Assembly: GCA_001632435.1 (NCBI GenBank)
Contig: KV423951.1
Span: 62,001-126,000, forward strand
From: Calocera cornea HHB12733
Taxonomy: Eukaryota; Basidiomycota; Dacrymycetes; Dacrymycetales; Dacrymycetaceae
Direction: 5' to 3'
Length of the DNA stretch: 64,000 bases
How positions within the stretch are numbered: the stretch's first letter is position 1; every line of letters starts with the position of its first letter. This document shows, piece by piece, positions 48,503 to 59,309 of this stretch. The position numbers and the translations under genes are program-made. The notes beneath the pieces are model-generated. The model did not search any database, was not told the DNA's origin, and was given only the letters and a program-made list of their open reading frames with translations.

Positions 48503-51500
48503 ATGTCGCACCCGCACCCGCGCCCGCTCACGGCGCCCCTCCCCGCGCCCGCAATCTCCCCCTTCTTCACCCTCCCGGACGGCCAGCTCTCCCCGCTGGA
48601 CCGCATAATGCTCTCCGCCCGCTCCCTCGCCTCCCCCTCCCCCTCCGCCGCATCATCGCCCTTCCTCGCCGGCGGCCTCCTCTCCGGCTCGGCGGGCGGG
48701 TCTAGCAGGGGTCAAGCACACGGGCAGGGGAAGGCGCCGTTCCTCTCCCCACTGTCCACGTCAGTCGCGTACCCCTCACCCTCGTCGCCCTTCCCCTCCT
48801 ACTCAGGCTCAGGCTCGATATATGCCCCCACCTCCCCCTCCTCCTCATGGGCCGACCCCCAGCCCTCCTCCCCGCACTCCCCGCTCCTCCACACCCGGTT
48901 CGGCACCCCCTCGCGCGAGCCCCACTCCCCAGCATCGTCCATCTACAGCCACCTCTCCTCCTCCTCCCCGCCCCACTCGCCCTCCCTCTACTCGCCCGAG
49001 CCCCGCCTCTCCTCCCTACCCAAAGACACGCAGCAGGATGCCGGCAGCCTTTCGCCGGCCGCGGGCGAGTCGAGCCCCCGCTCCGAGTCCACTGGCAGGC
49101 TGAGCCAGGGCACCATGGCCCACCTGCTGGACGCGTTCGAGCGCACGGCCGGGGGGCTCCCCGGTCCCACGCCGGGGCAGGGTCAAGGAGCAGAAGAGGG
49201 CCAGGAAGCGGGCGAGCGCAGCCCCGACGAGCAAGGGCAGGTCGTCATCGGCCCCGTCCCCGTCGCACGAGGGAAGAAGCCCAAGGCCGGGCTAGCCCCT
49301 TCACCTTCTTCCCCGGCGACGAGCTCGGGTCCGGGCCCGGGGCCCAGGCTCTCACCGGTCCTCCCGGGCTGGCAGGGCAGCTACTTCCCACCTCCGGAAC
49401 GGTATCGCGCGCCCCGCTCGCCGGGGCGCACACCCGCGCTCTCCCCGCCTGCGCAAGGTAGGGCGTCGACCATGTCCGCTTCGTCCGCGGAGCCCGAGCC
49501 CACTACCGCCTCCGCACCCGACGCCAGGTCCCCGACCCCGCCGACAGTGGTCGTCAACTCCCCCGACCTGGACTCGCCCCCCCTCCCCCGTTCCTCGGCC
49601 ACAGATCCCGCCTCCGCCTCAGCAGGCTCAGCAGGAACGGCAGTGTTCTCCTTCGTCGTGACCGACGAGCCCGCAGCGATGGCGATGGCCGCCACGCCCG
49701 TCGAGCGCGCCCCGGCCGCCGGCCGCGCGCGCAGCTACACCAGCGGCAACTTCTCGCGGCCCAGGCTCGCCGTCTCCCCCGTCGTGCCGCCGCTGCCGTT
49801 CGAGCCGCAACAACGACCACGACCCCAAGATCGAAGCGCGGCAAACCGGCCGACCCCCCAGCCCCAGTCCCAGCCAGCAACGCCGAGCCCCGACCGGCCC
49901 CGCACGAGCGGCAGCACCCCCAGCGCCGCCTCTGGCCCCCCGAGCGCATACACGGACCCGACACGCGACCCCCGAGAACTGAGGAGGAGCAACTCCCAGC
50001 CCTCCGTCTCCCCCACGGCGACGCACGCCCACTCCCTGCAGCTGCAGACGGCCTTCCCCGCACGCGGCGCGACGTCCACCCCGCCTGAGCTGAGCGCGAG
50101 CGCCAGCACGGCCAACTCCAGCTACAGCTACAGCGGCGCGGACACGTCATTCGGCTTTCCTGGGACGCCTGTGCGCTCCCCCGGCTCCGGCCCGGGCCTG
50201 GCGCATGCCAGCTCGCTCCCGAGCGGCCCGATCCAGAGCCAGATACGGCACAAGCAGCTCGCGGCCATCCGCGTCCCTCCCAGGGACCTCACCGCCTCCC
50301 CCGCCGCGTCGGTGTACAGCGACTACAGCTACTACTCCGTCGACTCCGCCTCGTCCTCCACCTCGAGCACGAGCGGCGAGAGCCGCGCGGTCAGGAGCGA
50401 GGACGCGCACCTCCAGCGCGCGCTCTCCGTCGAGCAGCGGGCGCGCGGCCACCTGCCCCTCAGGGCGGACAGCTTGAGCGGACGGTATGTCAAGGCCTCC
50501 CCTTCCGCCTCGGCCTCGGCCTTGGGCGCAGCGCGCGGCGGGAGGGGCAGCTCCAGCACTACGTCGACCGCGCCGAGCACCACCACCGTCTCGAGCCAGG
50601 GGACGGTCAAGCCCCCGCGGCCGCCGCCGCCGGCCGTGCCCATCCTGCGTCCATTGCCGTTGCCGTTGCCGTTGCCGTTGGCCACCACGACGTACCGCCC
50701 GCCGATGGTCGCCGCCGCGAGCGCGTCGACGCTGTCTGTGCGCACGCCCGCGCCCGCAGCACCGCCCCCGCGCACCTCCCTCGACTCGCGCCGCACGCCC
50801 TCTCTCTCCTCCATCTCCATCTCCAACTCCTCCCTCTCCGAGCGCGCCGCGCCGCCCCCCGCGCCCGCACCCGCGCCTGCACCAGCACCAGCACTGGCGC
50901 GCCTCCCCGCCATCTCGCAGCCCGTGCAGCACCTCCACGCCGGCATGGCCGCGCACGGGTCGGGCCAGCTGCAGCTCGCCGCGGAGCACTTTGAGAAGGC
51001 GGCCAAGCTCGGCGGCGGCTGCGCCGTCGGCATGGTCATGTGGGGCCTGACGCTGCGGCATGGCTGGGGCCGGAGGAAGGACGAGCAGCGCGCGTTCGTC
51101 TGGCTCAGGAAGGGCGTCGAGAGGGCGCTCAAGGAGTGGGAGGAGGTCGGCGCGAGCGCGCAACTGGTCAAGGGCAGGGCGGGGAACGGGAGCGGGAGGG
51201 ACATGGGCTTGGGAATGGGAATGGGGATGGGCTTGGCCTCGGACGTCGGCGAGGACTGGGGCGCCGTCAGGAAGGAGCTCGTGCTCGCCCTGCGCGAGGT
51301 CGCCAGGGGGTTCATGCACGGCTGGGGCGTCAAGGAGGACAAGAAGATGGGTTTTGTGCGTCGCGTTTCCTCCCATTCCATTCCATACCATCCCACCGCG
51401 TCCGCCACGTGCTAACGCGCGCCGTAGAACTACTTCCTCGTCGCGGCCAAGCTGAGCGACCCCGAGTCGGCCCAGGAAGTCGCCTTCTGCTACGAGAAGG

Positions 51501-51613
51501 CACGCGGCGTCAAGAAGGACAAGGCCGAGGCCGCCCGCTGGTACCGCAAAGCCGTCCGGGCGGGCATGAGCGACGTCGGCCTCGCGTGGATCTGGAAGTC
51601 CAAGTATGATTGA
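48503..51613 (+). CDS. Sel1-repeat protein, DSF2/Nif1-like
   Basis: Exons 48503-51355 and 51428-51613 encode 1012 residues. About 800 N-terminal residues are low complexity, very rich in Ser, Pro, Ala and Gly, and probably disordered. The folded part is C-terminal: LHAGMAAHGSGQLQLAAEHF, then an AVGMVMWGLTLRHGWGRRKDEQRAFVWL Sel1 repeat, GFMHGWGVKEDKKMGFNYFLVAA, and a last repeat VAFCYEKARGVKKDKAEAARWYRKAV ending SDVGLAWIWKSKYD. This layout matches fungal DSF2/Nif1-type proteins (Nif1 is a mitotic regulator in fission yeast), by recollection. It differs from chitin-synthase activators such as Skt5, which have more repeats and a prenylation motif. Long antisense ORFs here are composition artefacts. 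Confidence 0.8.
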
Positions 51614-52226
51614 GCCAGGCGTGCGGCGTGTGGCGTGTGGCGCTGGGATACCTTGGTTGACCTGACCGCGGAACGCTGGCGGCGATACCACCTTCGTTGA
51701 ATACTGCTATACCCTTGTCGTCTTATTCCCCTATTCCCCTATTCCCCTATTCCCTCCTATTCGGCATTCACGACCAAGACTGTACTTGTACCCCCCCTCT
51801 TTCGCACCGCACTCGCACTTGCACCTGCACTACCCACATTAATCCACGGCACCGGATACCCCTCATTATTCCCTTCCTGCTCCCTTTTGTTATTCTCTCG
51901 GCCTGGGCTCAGGGTTGTAGACCCCCTTGGAACTTTGTCTGTGCATAATTTGGACGTTGGGACGTTGGGACGTTGGGACATTTGAACGTGTGGGGCGGAC
52001 CCCTCCGAGGGCGAGGGAGGTCGGAGGTGTAGTACAATGCTGGGCAATGCTACGCTGTTCTTCTCGCTCTTGCTGTCCTGCAGTCGCGGCGCTGCCATTG
52101 CCACAAGCACGAACACGGGGGAGACGGCAATGGCGCGTGAAATAATCCGAAACCCAGCTAACTATTGTATATACATTACAGAGCACCGTGCCGTGTCCTC
52201 CCTCCCCTGAGAGCAGAGACTGTGCG
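51614..52226. other. Convergent intergenic region
   Basis: About 610 bp between the Sel1 gene stop and the aminotransferase stop. It has tandem short repeats (CCCCTATT at about 51727-51755 and GGGACGTT at about 51959-51979). No gene was recognised. Confidence 0.55.
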
Positions 52227-53719
52227 CTACTCCTTGACGACCCAGGCCCAGTCACTGGGGATCACGCCCGTCTGCCGGCCCACAATCTCGCGGTACATGA
52301 CCTCGCTCACGGGGCCCATGCCGTTCCCGCCCGTGGGGATGTGTATGTCCTGCCCGAGGTAGCCGATGCGGTCCACGGGGCAGACGATGGCGGCCGTGCC
52401 GGCGCCGAAGACCTCGAGCAGGCGGCCCTGCTTGGACGCGGCGAGCAGGTCGGGCATGGTCACCTTGCGCTCGGAGACGCGGAACTCGGCGGGCGGGGGC
52501 AGCCCCGCGAGCGGGGTGGTGAAGTGCGAGCGGGCGAGGGAGAGCACGCTGTCCCGCGTCACGCCGGGGAGGATGATGTCGTTCAGCGGGGGGGTCACGA
52601 GCTCCGTCACTGCATGCCGAGAAGGAGGCCAAGTCCAGGGTCAGTCAGCAAGAGATGGTTGGGAGCCGGGCAGGGGCAACAGAAAGAGCAAAGAAGCACG
52701 CACCGCCGTCCTCCCCCTTCAGCACGACAAAGAGGTTCATCGTCCCGACCTCGGTGAGCTCGTGCGCTTCGCCCCACAGCCAGAGGTTCTGCGCATACCC
52801 CTCCATCGCCGCCTCCAGCTGGGGGATGATCCCCGGGGCGTAGTTGGCCGCAAGCTTGTAGCTGCCTATCCCGCCGGGCGCGGCGCGCACATGCTTCGTC
52901 GTGGCGAGCAGGGCGATGGGCTTGAACCCGCCCTTGTAGTACGGGCCGACGGGGGAGCAGATGACGAATAGAAGGGCGGAGGTGCTCGGCCCGACGCCGA
53001 GCGCGTTCTGCGTGCCGATGAGCGTCGGGCGGACGTACAAGCTGTGCCCGGGCTCTTGGGGGATCCACCGCTCATCCCTGCGCACCAGCTCGCTGATCAG
53101 CTCGATCAGCGCTGGGCCCGAGAAGGTTGGCAGGGCGATGCGCTCGGCCGTCCGGTTCATCCGCGACATGTTCATGTCTGGACGGAAGAGTGTGATGCGC
53201 CCGCTGGAGGAACGGTACGCTTTGAGCCCTTCGAAGAGCGCGTTGGCGTAGTGGAGGACTACGGAGGATGGCTCGAGGGAGAGGGGGGCATCTGTGGGCG
53301 GAGGTCAGCATCACTCTGCAGGGCGGCACTACAGCAGCCGGGCAGCCCAAGATGCAGGGAAAGAGAGACTGACAAGGGCCGATCTCAGGTGCCTCCCACC
53401 CGCCGACATTTGTCCACTTGACCGTCAGCATATGGTCCGTGAACGTCTTCCCGAAGACGAGCTTGCTGGCCGGGGGCGGTGTGCCAGGGTGCGGGTTGGG
53501 GGTGACGCGCAGGAGGGAGGGGTCGATGTCCGGGAGGGTGGTGATCTCGCCCGTCATGGGGTCGCGCATCTCCCGGGTAGCGTAGGTGCGCGCGGCGGGG
53601 TGGGTGGGGGCGCCATGCCGGGCGGGGGAGGGGCCGAGCGGGCGGAGGGAGTGGGTTGTGGTGGTGAGAGTGCGGGTGCCGAGCCGCCACCGGGGGAATG
53701 ATCTCCGAGCGGCGTGCAT
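52227..53719 (-). CDS. BAT1: Branched-chain-amino-acid aminotransferase, mitochondrial
   Basis: A PLP enzyme that transaminates leucine, isoleucine and valine with 2-oxoglutarate. Exons 53719-53374, 53291-52704 and 52609-52227 give 438 residues. The start MHAARRSFPRWRLGTRTL is Arg-rich and fits a mitochondrial presequence. Conserved blocks: KWTNVGGWEAPEIGPYAPLSL (junction of exons 1 and 2), VLHYANALFEGLKAYR, RPDMNMSRMNRTAERI, YVRPTLIGT, GSYKLAANYAP with the PLP Lys, MNLFVV, TPPLNDIILPGVTRDSVL, EVFGAGTAAIVCPV and a GPVSEVMYREIVG tail. It is intact. The gene symbol follows yeast mitochondrial BAT1 because of the presequence; which paralogue it is cannot be decided from this copy alone. Confidence 0.95.
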
Positions 53720-54593
53720 CCTGCGCGCGTCGTCTTTCCTCTTCAGATACGACGAGAGAGGGGTTGTGAAGGAGAGAGGGAGAGGGCGCGACAGCGGGGG
53801 GTTAAGTGGTTGAGTACTTACTGTGTGTGCTGATGCTGCCCGCGTGAGCAAAGAGGAAACGGCTACTGTACCCCGCTTTCGAGTCAGCCCGTTCGGCCGA
53901 CCCATCCTCCGGCGCACGCGCAAATTCGGGCTGAGGGTCCACCGCCCACTTCACACCGGAGCCGAAACACAGCTCGGAGAAGACTGATTGGGACGGCATG
54001 CTTCATGGTATCGGGATGCTTGGCCACATTGCCAGAAAAATAAGTAATTTGATGATTGATGATTAACCAATGACGACGATGATGGTGGCACCACGAATGC
54101 TGTGGAACGTGCCGCCCCCTGGACTTCCCCGCCGTGCCCCATCTCTGCCTGCGGCGCGGGCTGGCGGGGCATCTTCAGAAGTTCAACCATCATTATCATT
54201 ATCATGTTGCCGCTTTGGTTGCTGACGAACACCAAGCAGCATGCTGGATTCGCATTCGCCGAGGCGCCAGATCGGGGGGCTCGAGGGGACGAACCCGAGG
54301 ACGGGCGGGACTTGAAGCTGCACTTGAACAGGTTGTGGCAAAAGCACTTTTTGCCCTGACTTAACCCTAAGTGGCCGGAAATCAAATGGACGCATATGTC
54401 GAGATCGTCTTCGATAACTCGGACCAAACCGAACCGAACCGACATGGCGAACCGCCGGTTTCATGGTCCCGTCCGGAAACAGGCCTATCCCCAAGGCCAC
54501 TGAGCACAAGTGCTTCTATTTCGCGCAGGGACAACATAGCCAAGACATGCTAAGTTGGTTATAAATACAGTAACAAGCGGGTGGTCGACCGTC
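53720..54593. other. Intergenic, BAT promoter to bromodomain gene 3' end
   Basis: About 870 bp. A 65-codon ORF on the minus strand (53999-53802) ends with a donor-like GTAAGT and could be an exon of an unidentified transcript. I do not call it a gene. Composition becomes more AT-rich between 54000 and 54560. Confidence 0.45.
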
Positions 54594-56646
54594 CTATTCT
54601 GACATCTCATCTTCTGGCGTATGTGCATAACGCGGCCTGTCAGGCCTTCGTACTGCCCGCGGGGCGGGGCCCGATGGAGGAAGAGGCGCGGACGGATGGG
54701 TACGGTCCATCCCCTGCTGCTTGAACATGGCCTCTAGCGCCTGCGCCACCTCGGTGGTCGGGTAGGGATGCGCAGACTTTGGGAGGTGCATACGATAACT
54801 GGTATTTGTCAGCTCTCATGTCCAAGGCAGCACGATGGTAAGGAGGGTGTAACTCACTGTGCGACAAGGTTATCGTGCCTGCTGCAGCTCTTGTTGCAGT
54901 TCGGGAAAGGACAAATGTGCTTATGCTCGGTAGTGTGCTTCCTGCTGTGGCGAGATAGATGGCCAGAGGTGGTGAATGTGCGCTTGCACTGCCTGCACCT
55001 GTACTCCGCGCGAGACGGGAGCACAAAGTCCTCGTCCGAGTCAACATCCTCGTACCCTCTCGGATAGTCTATGCTCGCGCTCTCGTCGACGTCCATCATT
55101 ATCTGCTCCTGCGGCAGCGGGCTGGATGGAACCTGCCGGGAACTACCGCCGTTGAACATGCTTAGGCGCGCCTCGAGCATGCGGATCCTCTCCGTCTCGG
55201 CAGCCTCATCGATCGACCTGTGCAAGGGCCCGCCGGTCGGCGGTCCCCTGCGGCCCAAGGCGCCCTTGCCGGCGTTCCCGCCCGCACGGGAGCCACCGAC
55301 AGCAGGAAACACGTGCATCTTACGCTTCTCCTCCGCCTCGCGCTTCCTCTTGGCGGGTATAACGACCATACGGTACAGCTGGCGGATGACGCTCGGCGCG
55401 AGGAGGTCACAGTGGACCTGAATTTCCTTGTCGGCATCCAATGGGTTATCCCGCGGCATACCCGCTTCGATGACTGCGAGCACATCGTCGAGCGCATCGC
55501 CCTCGAGGTTGAGAATTTCGTCGGCCAGCTCGCTTTTCTCTATCTGTCCGATGGGCACGCCGACGTCCTCGTCCTCGTCCTCGTCCTTGTCTTGCTCCTT
55601 GCGGAGCTTGGACGGCCCGGCAATAGGAGTCCTAGACACAACAGGGGCAGGCTTCGACTTGCGGGGCTCGGTTGCCATGACCTTCCTCTGCTCTCTATGG
55701 GTGGTGTTAGAGAGCTGCTTCTTCCTGCTCTTCTGCGCCTGATGCCTCTGAATTCGCGGGACCAGCTTGGCGACCAGTTTGGCGATCTCCGCCTCGAAGT
55801 CCACCAGGATGGCTGCACTCGGGGAGATGATTAGCGAATGGGTCAGCAGGGCACATCAGCCGCCTCTCACCATCGAGACCCTCGTCTGTCTCGTCTTCCT
55901 CTTCCTCTACGTCCATTTCCACCTCCGTCTCCTCTTCCAGCTGTATGATTGGCGAAAACCTCGCCCGCTCATCTTCTTCCTCTTCCACTTCCTCTTTCTC
56001 GTTGTCGGTCTGCTCGAAGATCGGCGCAACCCCACTCCACGTCTCGTCAAAGATACGGTTCAGTTCCTCGCCTGCCTCACGCACGGGCGACCCGGCCGGG
56101 TGGTACCACCGACAGTTTCTTATCATGAGCTTGAAGTCGGCACGGAACTCCTGCGGACTTTTATATTCATTGGCGTCCAGCTTCGCTTTCATCGTAAACA
56201 GGTCCATAGGCTTTGTAATAACATTACGGTAGTCAGGGATGTCCGGCGCAACATGATCTACGGCGATAATGTTAACACGCAACTCAACACATAACTAGAT
56301 ATCAATGCGCCGATGCTCACCGAAGGGATTATAGAACACGTAGGCAGCGGTGTAGAACTCCTCTCTGTAGAGATGCTGGATGATTTCGGCACAGACCCAG
56401 AGCTGCTCTTGAATTCCATCACCACGCCCCTTGACCGTGCGTTTGCCCATGCGCATCATCTTGCCCTGTATCGGTTCGGCACTGGGCTGTTCCTCAGGCG
56501 GCGGCGGGCGAGTCTCGCGACTAGGGCAGACGATGGCTGAACGCGTTTTGAGAGCGCTACGCACGAAATCGTGCTCCAACAGTCGGTATTTATGAACCGT
56601 CTGGTTGCCCTCTTCGTCCTCGTTCTCACCATAGTCCTCTTCCTCT

Positions 56647-56707
<61 letters not shown>

Positions 56708-57904
56708 GCTGGTCCTGATCCTGATCCTGGTCCTCTTCTTGCTCGGTCCTCTCCTCAATCGCCTTTCTCTGAAGACAGGAGGTCTGGACCAGCTCGCGGT
56801 CTGGGATGGGATCGACGGAGCACTCCTCATCCGGGTACTTCCGCTTTCGCGGCGTGGACGGTCCAGCGTCGGGGTTAAACGCGGCAGCGGGGGCAGGCTT
56901 TGGCTTCTGGGTCTTGGTCGGCGTCAGCCTGCTAGATTCGTTACGGCTCGTTCCCTCGCGCTCCGTCTTAGTGTTCCGTCTTTTCTCCTTCTCCCTCTCT
57001 TCCTCCCGCAATCGCTGCTTCTGGAGCATCTTGATCCACTCAGCAGTCTTCTCTGAAACATCCGCGAAGGCACCTGTGCAGGCCCTTGTCAGCACAGACA
57101 TGACCGAAGCGCATCAGTCGGAACACACCATCCGAATCGTTAGAATCTTCCCACGCTCCTTCCTCCCGGCCCTCCTCCTCCTGCGGGAGCTCTGCCTCGA
57201 GGAAGTCCATAGACTGCGGAGAAGGTTCAGAGGGTATGATCGGCACGGACTGGACGGCGGGAATGGAAGCGTCGGGTTCTTCGGCTACCGGCATTTTCTC
57301 TATTTGTTTGTTCAGCAGAGCCAGCAGGCGCCTGGCCATATGTCCCACAACGTGATCTTCGCCGTTGAGCTCGAGCGCATTGCTAAACACGAGTCTGACG
57401 TCGGCTACTAACTCTTCCATGCTCCAGTATCGCTTATCCGGCGGCAACTTTGAGATCTCCACCATTCGCAAGTGCTGCTTCGTCCCCGGTTTAGGGACGG
57501 GGACTGGGTTGGACATCTGCAACTTCTTCTCAACGATGCCGAGGTCCATGGGATGCGTGACTACGCCGCTGTAGTGCGAAGTGTCCAGGCCGAGCGTGTC
57601 GAAAGGCTTGAGAAAAGGCGTGGCATCGCGGTTCGACTTCAGCTGCCGAATCAACGCGGTGGCAAATCGGTGCTGAGCGACAGATATTGTAGAGATGCGA
57701 GGGTGGTTGAGTCCGACTGCGTTGGTACGACGCTGGGTGTGCGTCAGCCGCAGCTGAAAAGTACGTATATGCGCCTAAACTGACATGGGACGCACGCACG
57801 ATCCTCTGCCTCTTCGCAGACGGTTCTCCATTACTCTGCCTCCCCAGGGTGAGCGAGTCCGAAATCATCGGCTGCGTAGGCCCACTCTGGACCACGTAGT
57901 CCAT
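54594..57904 (-). CDS. BET-like double bromodomain-NET-C2H2 zinc finger fusion protein, long paralogue
   Basis: A predicted chromatin regulator of 1002 residues. Exons: 57904-57800, 57732-57129, 57073-56321, 56257-55871, 55812-54858 and 54798-54594. Order: bromodomain 1 at about 55-180 (SVAQHRFATALIRQLKSNRD, THPMDLGIVEKKL, FSNALELNGEDH, keeping an Asn); an acidic Asp-Glu run near 340; bromodomain 2 at about 455-560 (IIQHLYREEFYTAAYVFYNP, ITKPMDLFTMKAKL, RNCRWYHPAGSPV, with His for the reader Asn); an acidic linker; NET at about 670-740 (ELADEILNLEGDALDDVLAVI, LLAPSVIRQLYRMVVIP); then two C2H2 fingers at about 850-910 (CRQCKRTFTTSGHLSRHSRKH; CPFPNCNKSCSRHDNLVAQH-YRMH). NET and fingers share one exon, so the fusion is in the genome. 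The first half resembles Bdf1. An upstream open stretch with ΨKxE motifs suggests the true start is further 5'. Confidence 0.88.
56637..56727. repeat. GTCCTC hexanucleotide repeat inside the bromodomain gene
   Basis: About a dozen near-perfect copies of a 6-base unit (GTCCTC on plus, GAGGAC on the coding strand) encode an alternating Glu-Asp run, flanked by diverged copies encoding Asp-Gln. A likely length-variable microsatellite. Confidence 0.85.
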
Positions 57905-58293
57905 CAAGGTAGGCGCTGACTCCTGCTTGACCGATTCCTGCTTGATCGTCTCCTGCTTAATGGACTGAGGCTTTACTGACTCGTGAATAGCAAACTCTTG
58001 CTTGATCGAGTCTTACCTGGCCGTTCTAACGGGTATCTTGTCCATTGGGGTAAAGACAGCATCGGCACGATGTCGAGTCGGGGCACCCTCAAGGCGCGGC
58101 GGCTGCCAGCTGGCAACCGACGGGAGGTCCCTGAACACCGATGACGGAGCTGTTGAGCGCGCAGCCAGGCTCCGAGTGGCTGTGCATTAAGTCCTCGGCG
58201 CTCCCTACTCGTGCTCGCGTCAGCGAGCTCTGCATCGGTCCTCTATCGGCCTAAATCTGCAAGCGGTCCTCGACGTCTTACACTCGTACCACC
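57905..58293. promoter_or_regulatory. Divergent intergenic region with open ΨKxE-coding stretch
   Basis: It separates the divergent starts of the long bromodomain gene and NFU1. The first 108 bases (58012-57905, minus strand) stay in frame with the bromodomain gene and encode several (I/V)KQE motifs before an in-frame TAA at 58015-58013. This suggests an unrecognised upstream exon. I could not find a splice pair that reaches a start codon with certainty. Confidence 0.45.
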
Positions 58294-59235
58294 ATGTCTA
58301 CACTCACTATGCGTATGGCTGCTGCACCTCTCAGGAGAACCACCACTGGAGCAAGATTGCTGGTCAGTGCGAGAGGTTGCAGGAGGGCGAGGATGAGCAG
58401 CTCGGCAGTTGTGAGGGCGAGGGCAGGACCGAGCAGCCTACTTGCGAGCTCGGGCTCGAGGCACGCCTTCGCGCGGACAACACGTTTACCGGCTCTGGGA
58501 TCTGGTGCGTACATTGTTCCTTGTTTTACAGGCATGACCTTATACGCGCATATAGTCCGCACAATGTTCATCCAAACCGAGACGACGCCGAACGAGGACT
58601 CGCTCAAATTCATCCCCGGCGTCAGCGTCATGTCCTCTTCCGACCCCAATGGCTCGACCAGCGCTGAGTTCCTCGACACGCGTGCCGCGCTCGCTTCTCC
58701 TCTCGCTCTGCGGTTGATGGGCATAGAGGGCGTCACGCACGTATTTTACGGCCCGGATTTCGTCACCGTATCGAAGAGCGGGGAGCATCCGTGGGCGGTG
58801 CTCAAGCCAGAGATTTACTCCATTCTCATGGAACACTTTACGAGCGGTGCGCCGCTGTTCAGGAGTGATGCGGACCGCGATGCCGCGGGACCGCAGGACC
58901 TCAGGATCACCGATGATGACACCGAGATCGTTGCGATGATCAAGGAGTTGTTGGAGACTCGGGTACGGCCAGCAATCATGGACGACGGTGGGGATATTGA
59001 GTACCGAGGCTTCGAGGAAGACACAGGCAAGGTCAAGCTTCGCTTGAAGGGCAGCTGCAGGGGCTGCTCGAGCAGCGCTATCACGCTCAAGAGCGGGATT
59101 GAGCGGATGCTGATGCACTATGTGCCCGAGGTGAAGGAGGTCGAGCAAGTGGTCGATGAGGAGGAGGCCATTGCGCTGAGTGAGTTTGAGAAGCTGGAAA
59201 AGAAGCTGGAGGCAAAGCACACTAGCACTGGGTAA
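58294..59235 (+). CDS. NFU1: NifU-like iron-sulfur scaffold, mitochondrial
   Basis: Delivers 4Fe-4S clusters to mitochondrial enzymes such as lipoyl synthase targets. Exons 58294-58504 and 58556-59235 give 296 residues. The first 65 residues are Arg/Ser/Ala-rich (mitochondrial presequence). Then the Nfu N domain: RTMFIQTETTPNEDSLKFIPG, EFLDTRAALASPLALRLMGIEGV, FVTVSK, and WAVLKPEIYSILMEHF. The C domain has IKELLETRVRPAIMDDGGDI and GSCRGCSSSAITLK, with the cluster-binding CxxC. The 51-bp intron is a multiple of three with no stop, so retention would insert 17 residues. At the 3' end GGGTAAGC may instead be a donor (exon end 59231), joined to 59285-59309 for a seven-residue alternative tail (LEQYASV). 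I give the simpler reading. Confidence 0.94.
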   Translation: MSTLTMRMAAAPLRRTTTGARLLVSARGCRRARMSSSAVVRARAGPSSLLASSGSRHAFARTTRLPALGSGAYIVPCFTGMTLYAHIVRTMFIQTETTPNEDSLKFIPGVSVMSSSDPNGSTSAEFLDTRAALASPLALRLMGIEGVTHVFYGPDFVTVSKSGEHPWAVLKPEIYSILMEHFTSGAPLFRSDADRDAAGPQDLRITDDDTEIVAMIKELLETRVRPAIMDDGGDIEYRGFEEDTGKVKLRLKGSCRGCSSSAITLKSGIERMLMHYVPEVKEVEQVVDEEEAIALSEFEKLEKKLEAKHTSTG

Positions 59236-59309
59236 GCATCATTCATGTGACACCGTGTTCCATAATACTGATCATCTTAAACAGACTCGAGCAGTACGCT
59301 TCAGTATAA

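Noticed and set aside
50147..51691. Long minus-strand ORF (514 codons) opposite the Sel1 gene
   Set aside because: High-GC shadow of the plus-strand gene. It is rich in Arg/Gly/Ala with no domain, while the opposite frame encodes clear Sel1 repeats.
53802..53999. 65-codon minus-strand ORF next to the aminotransferase
   Set aside because: It ends at a donor-like GTAAGT but I found no second exon or known protein. It is left as unassigned.
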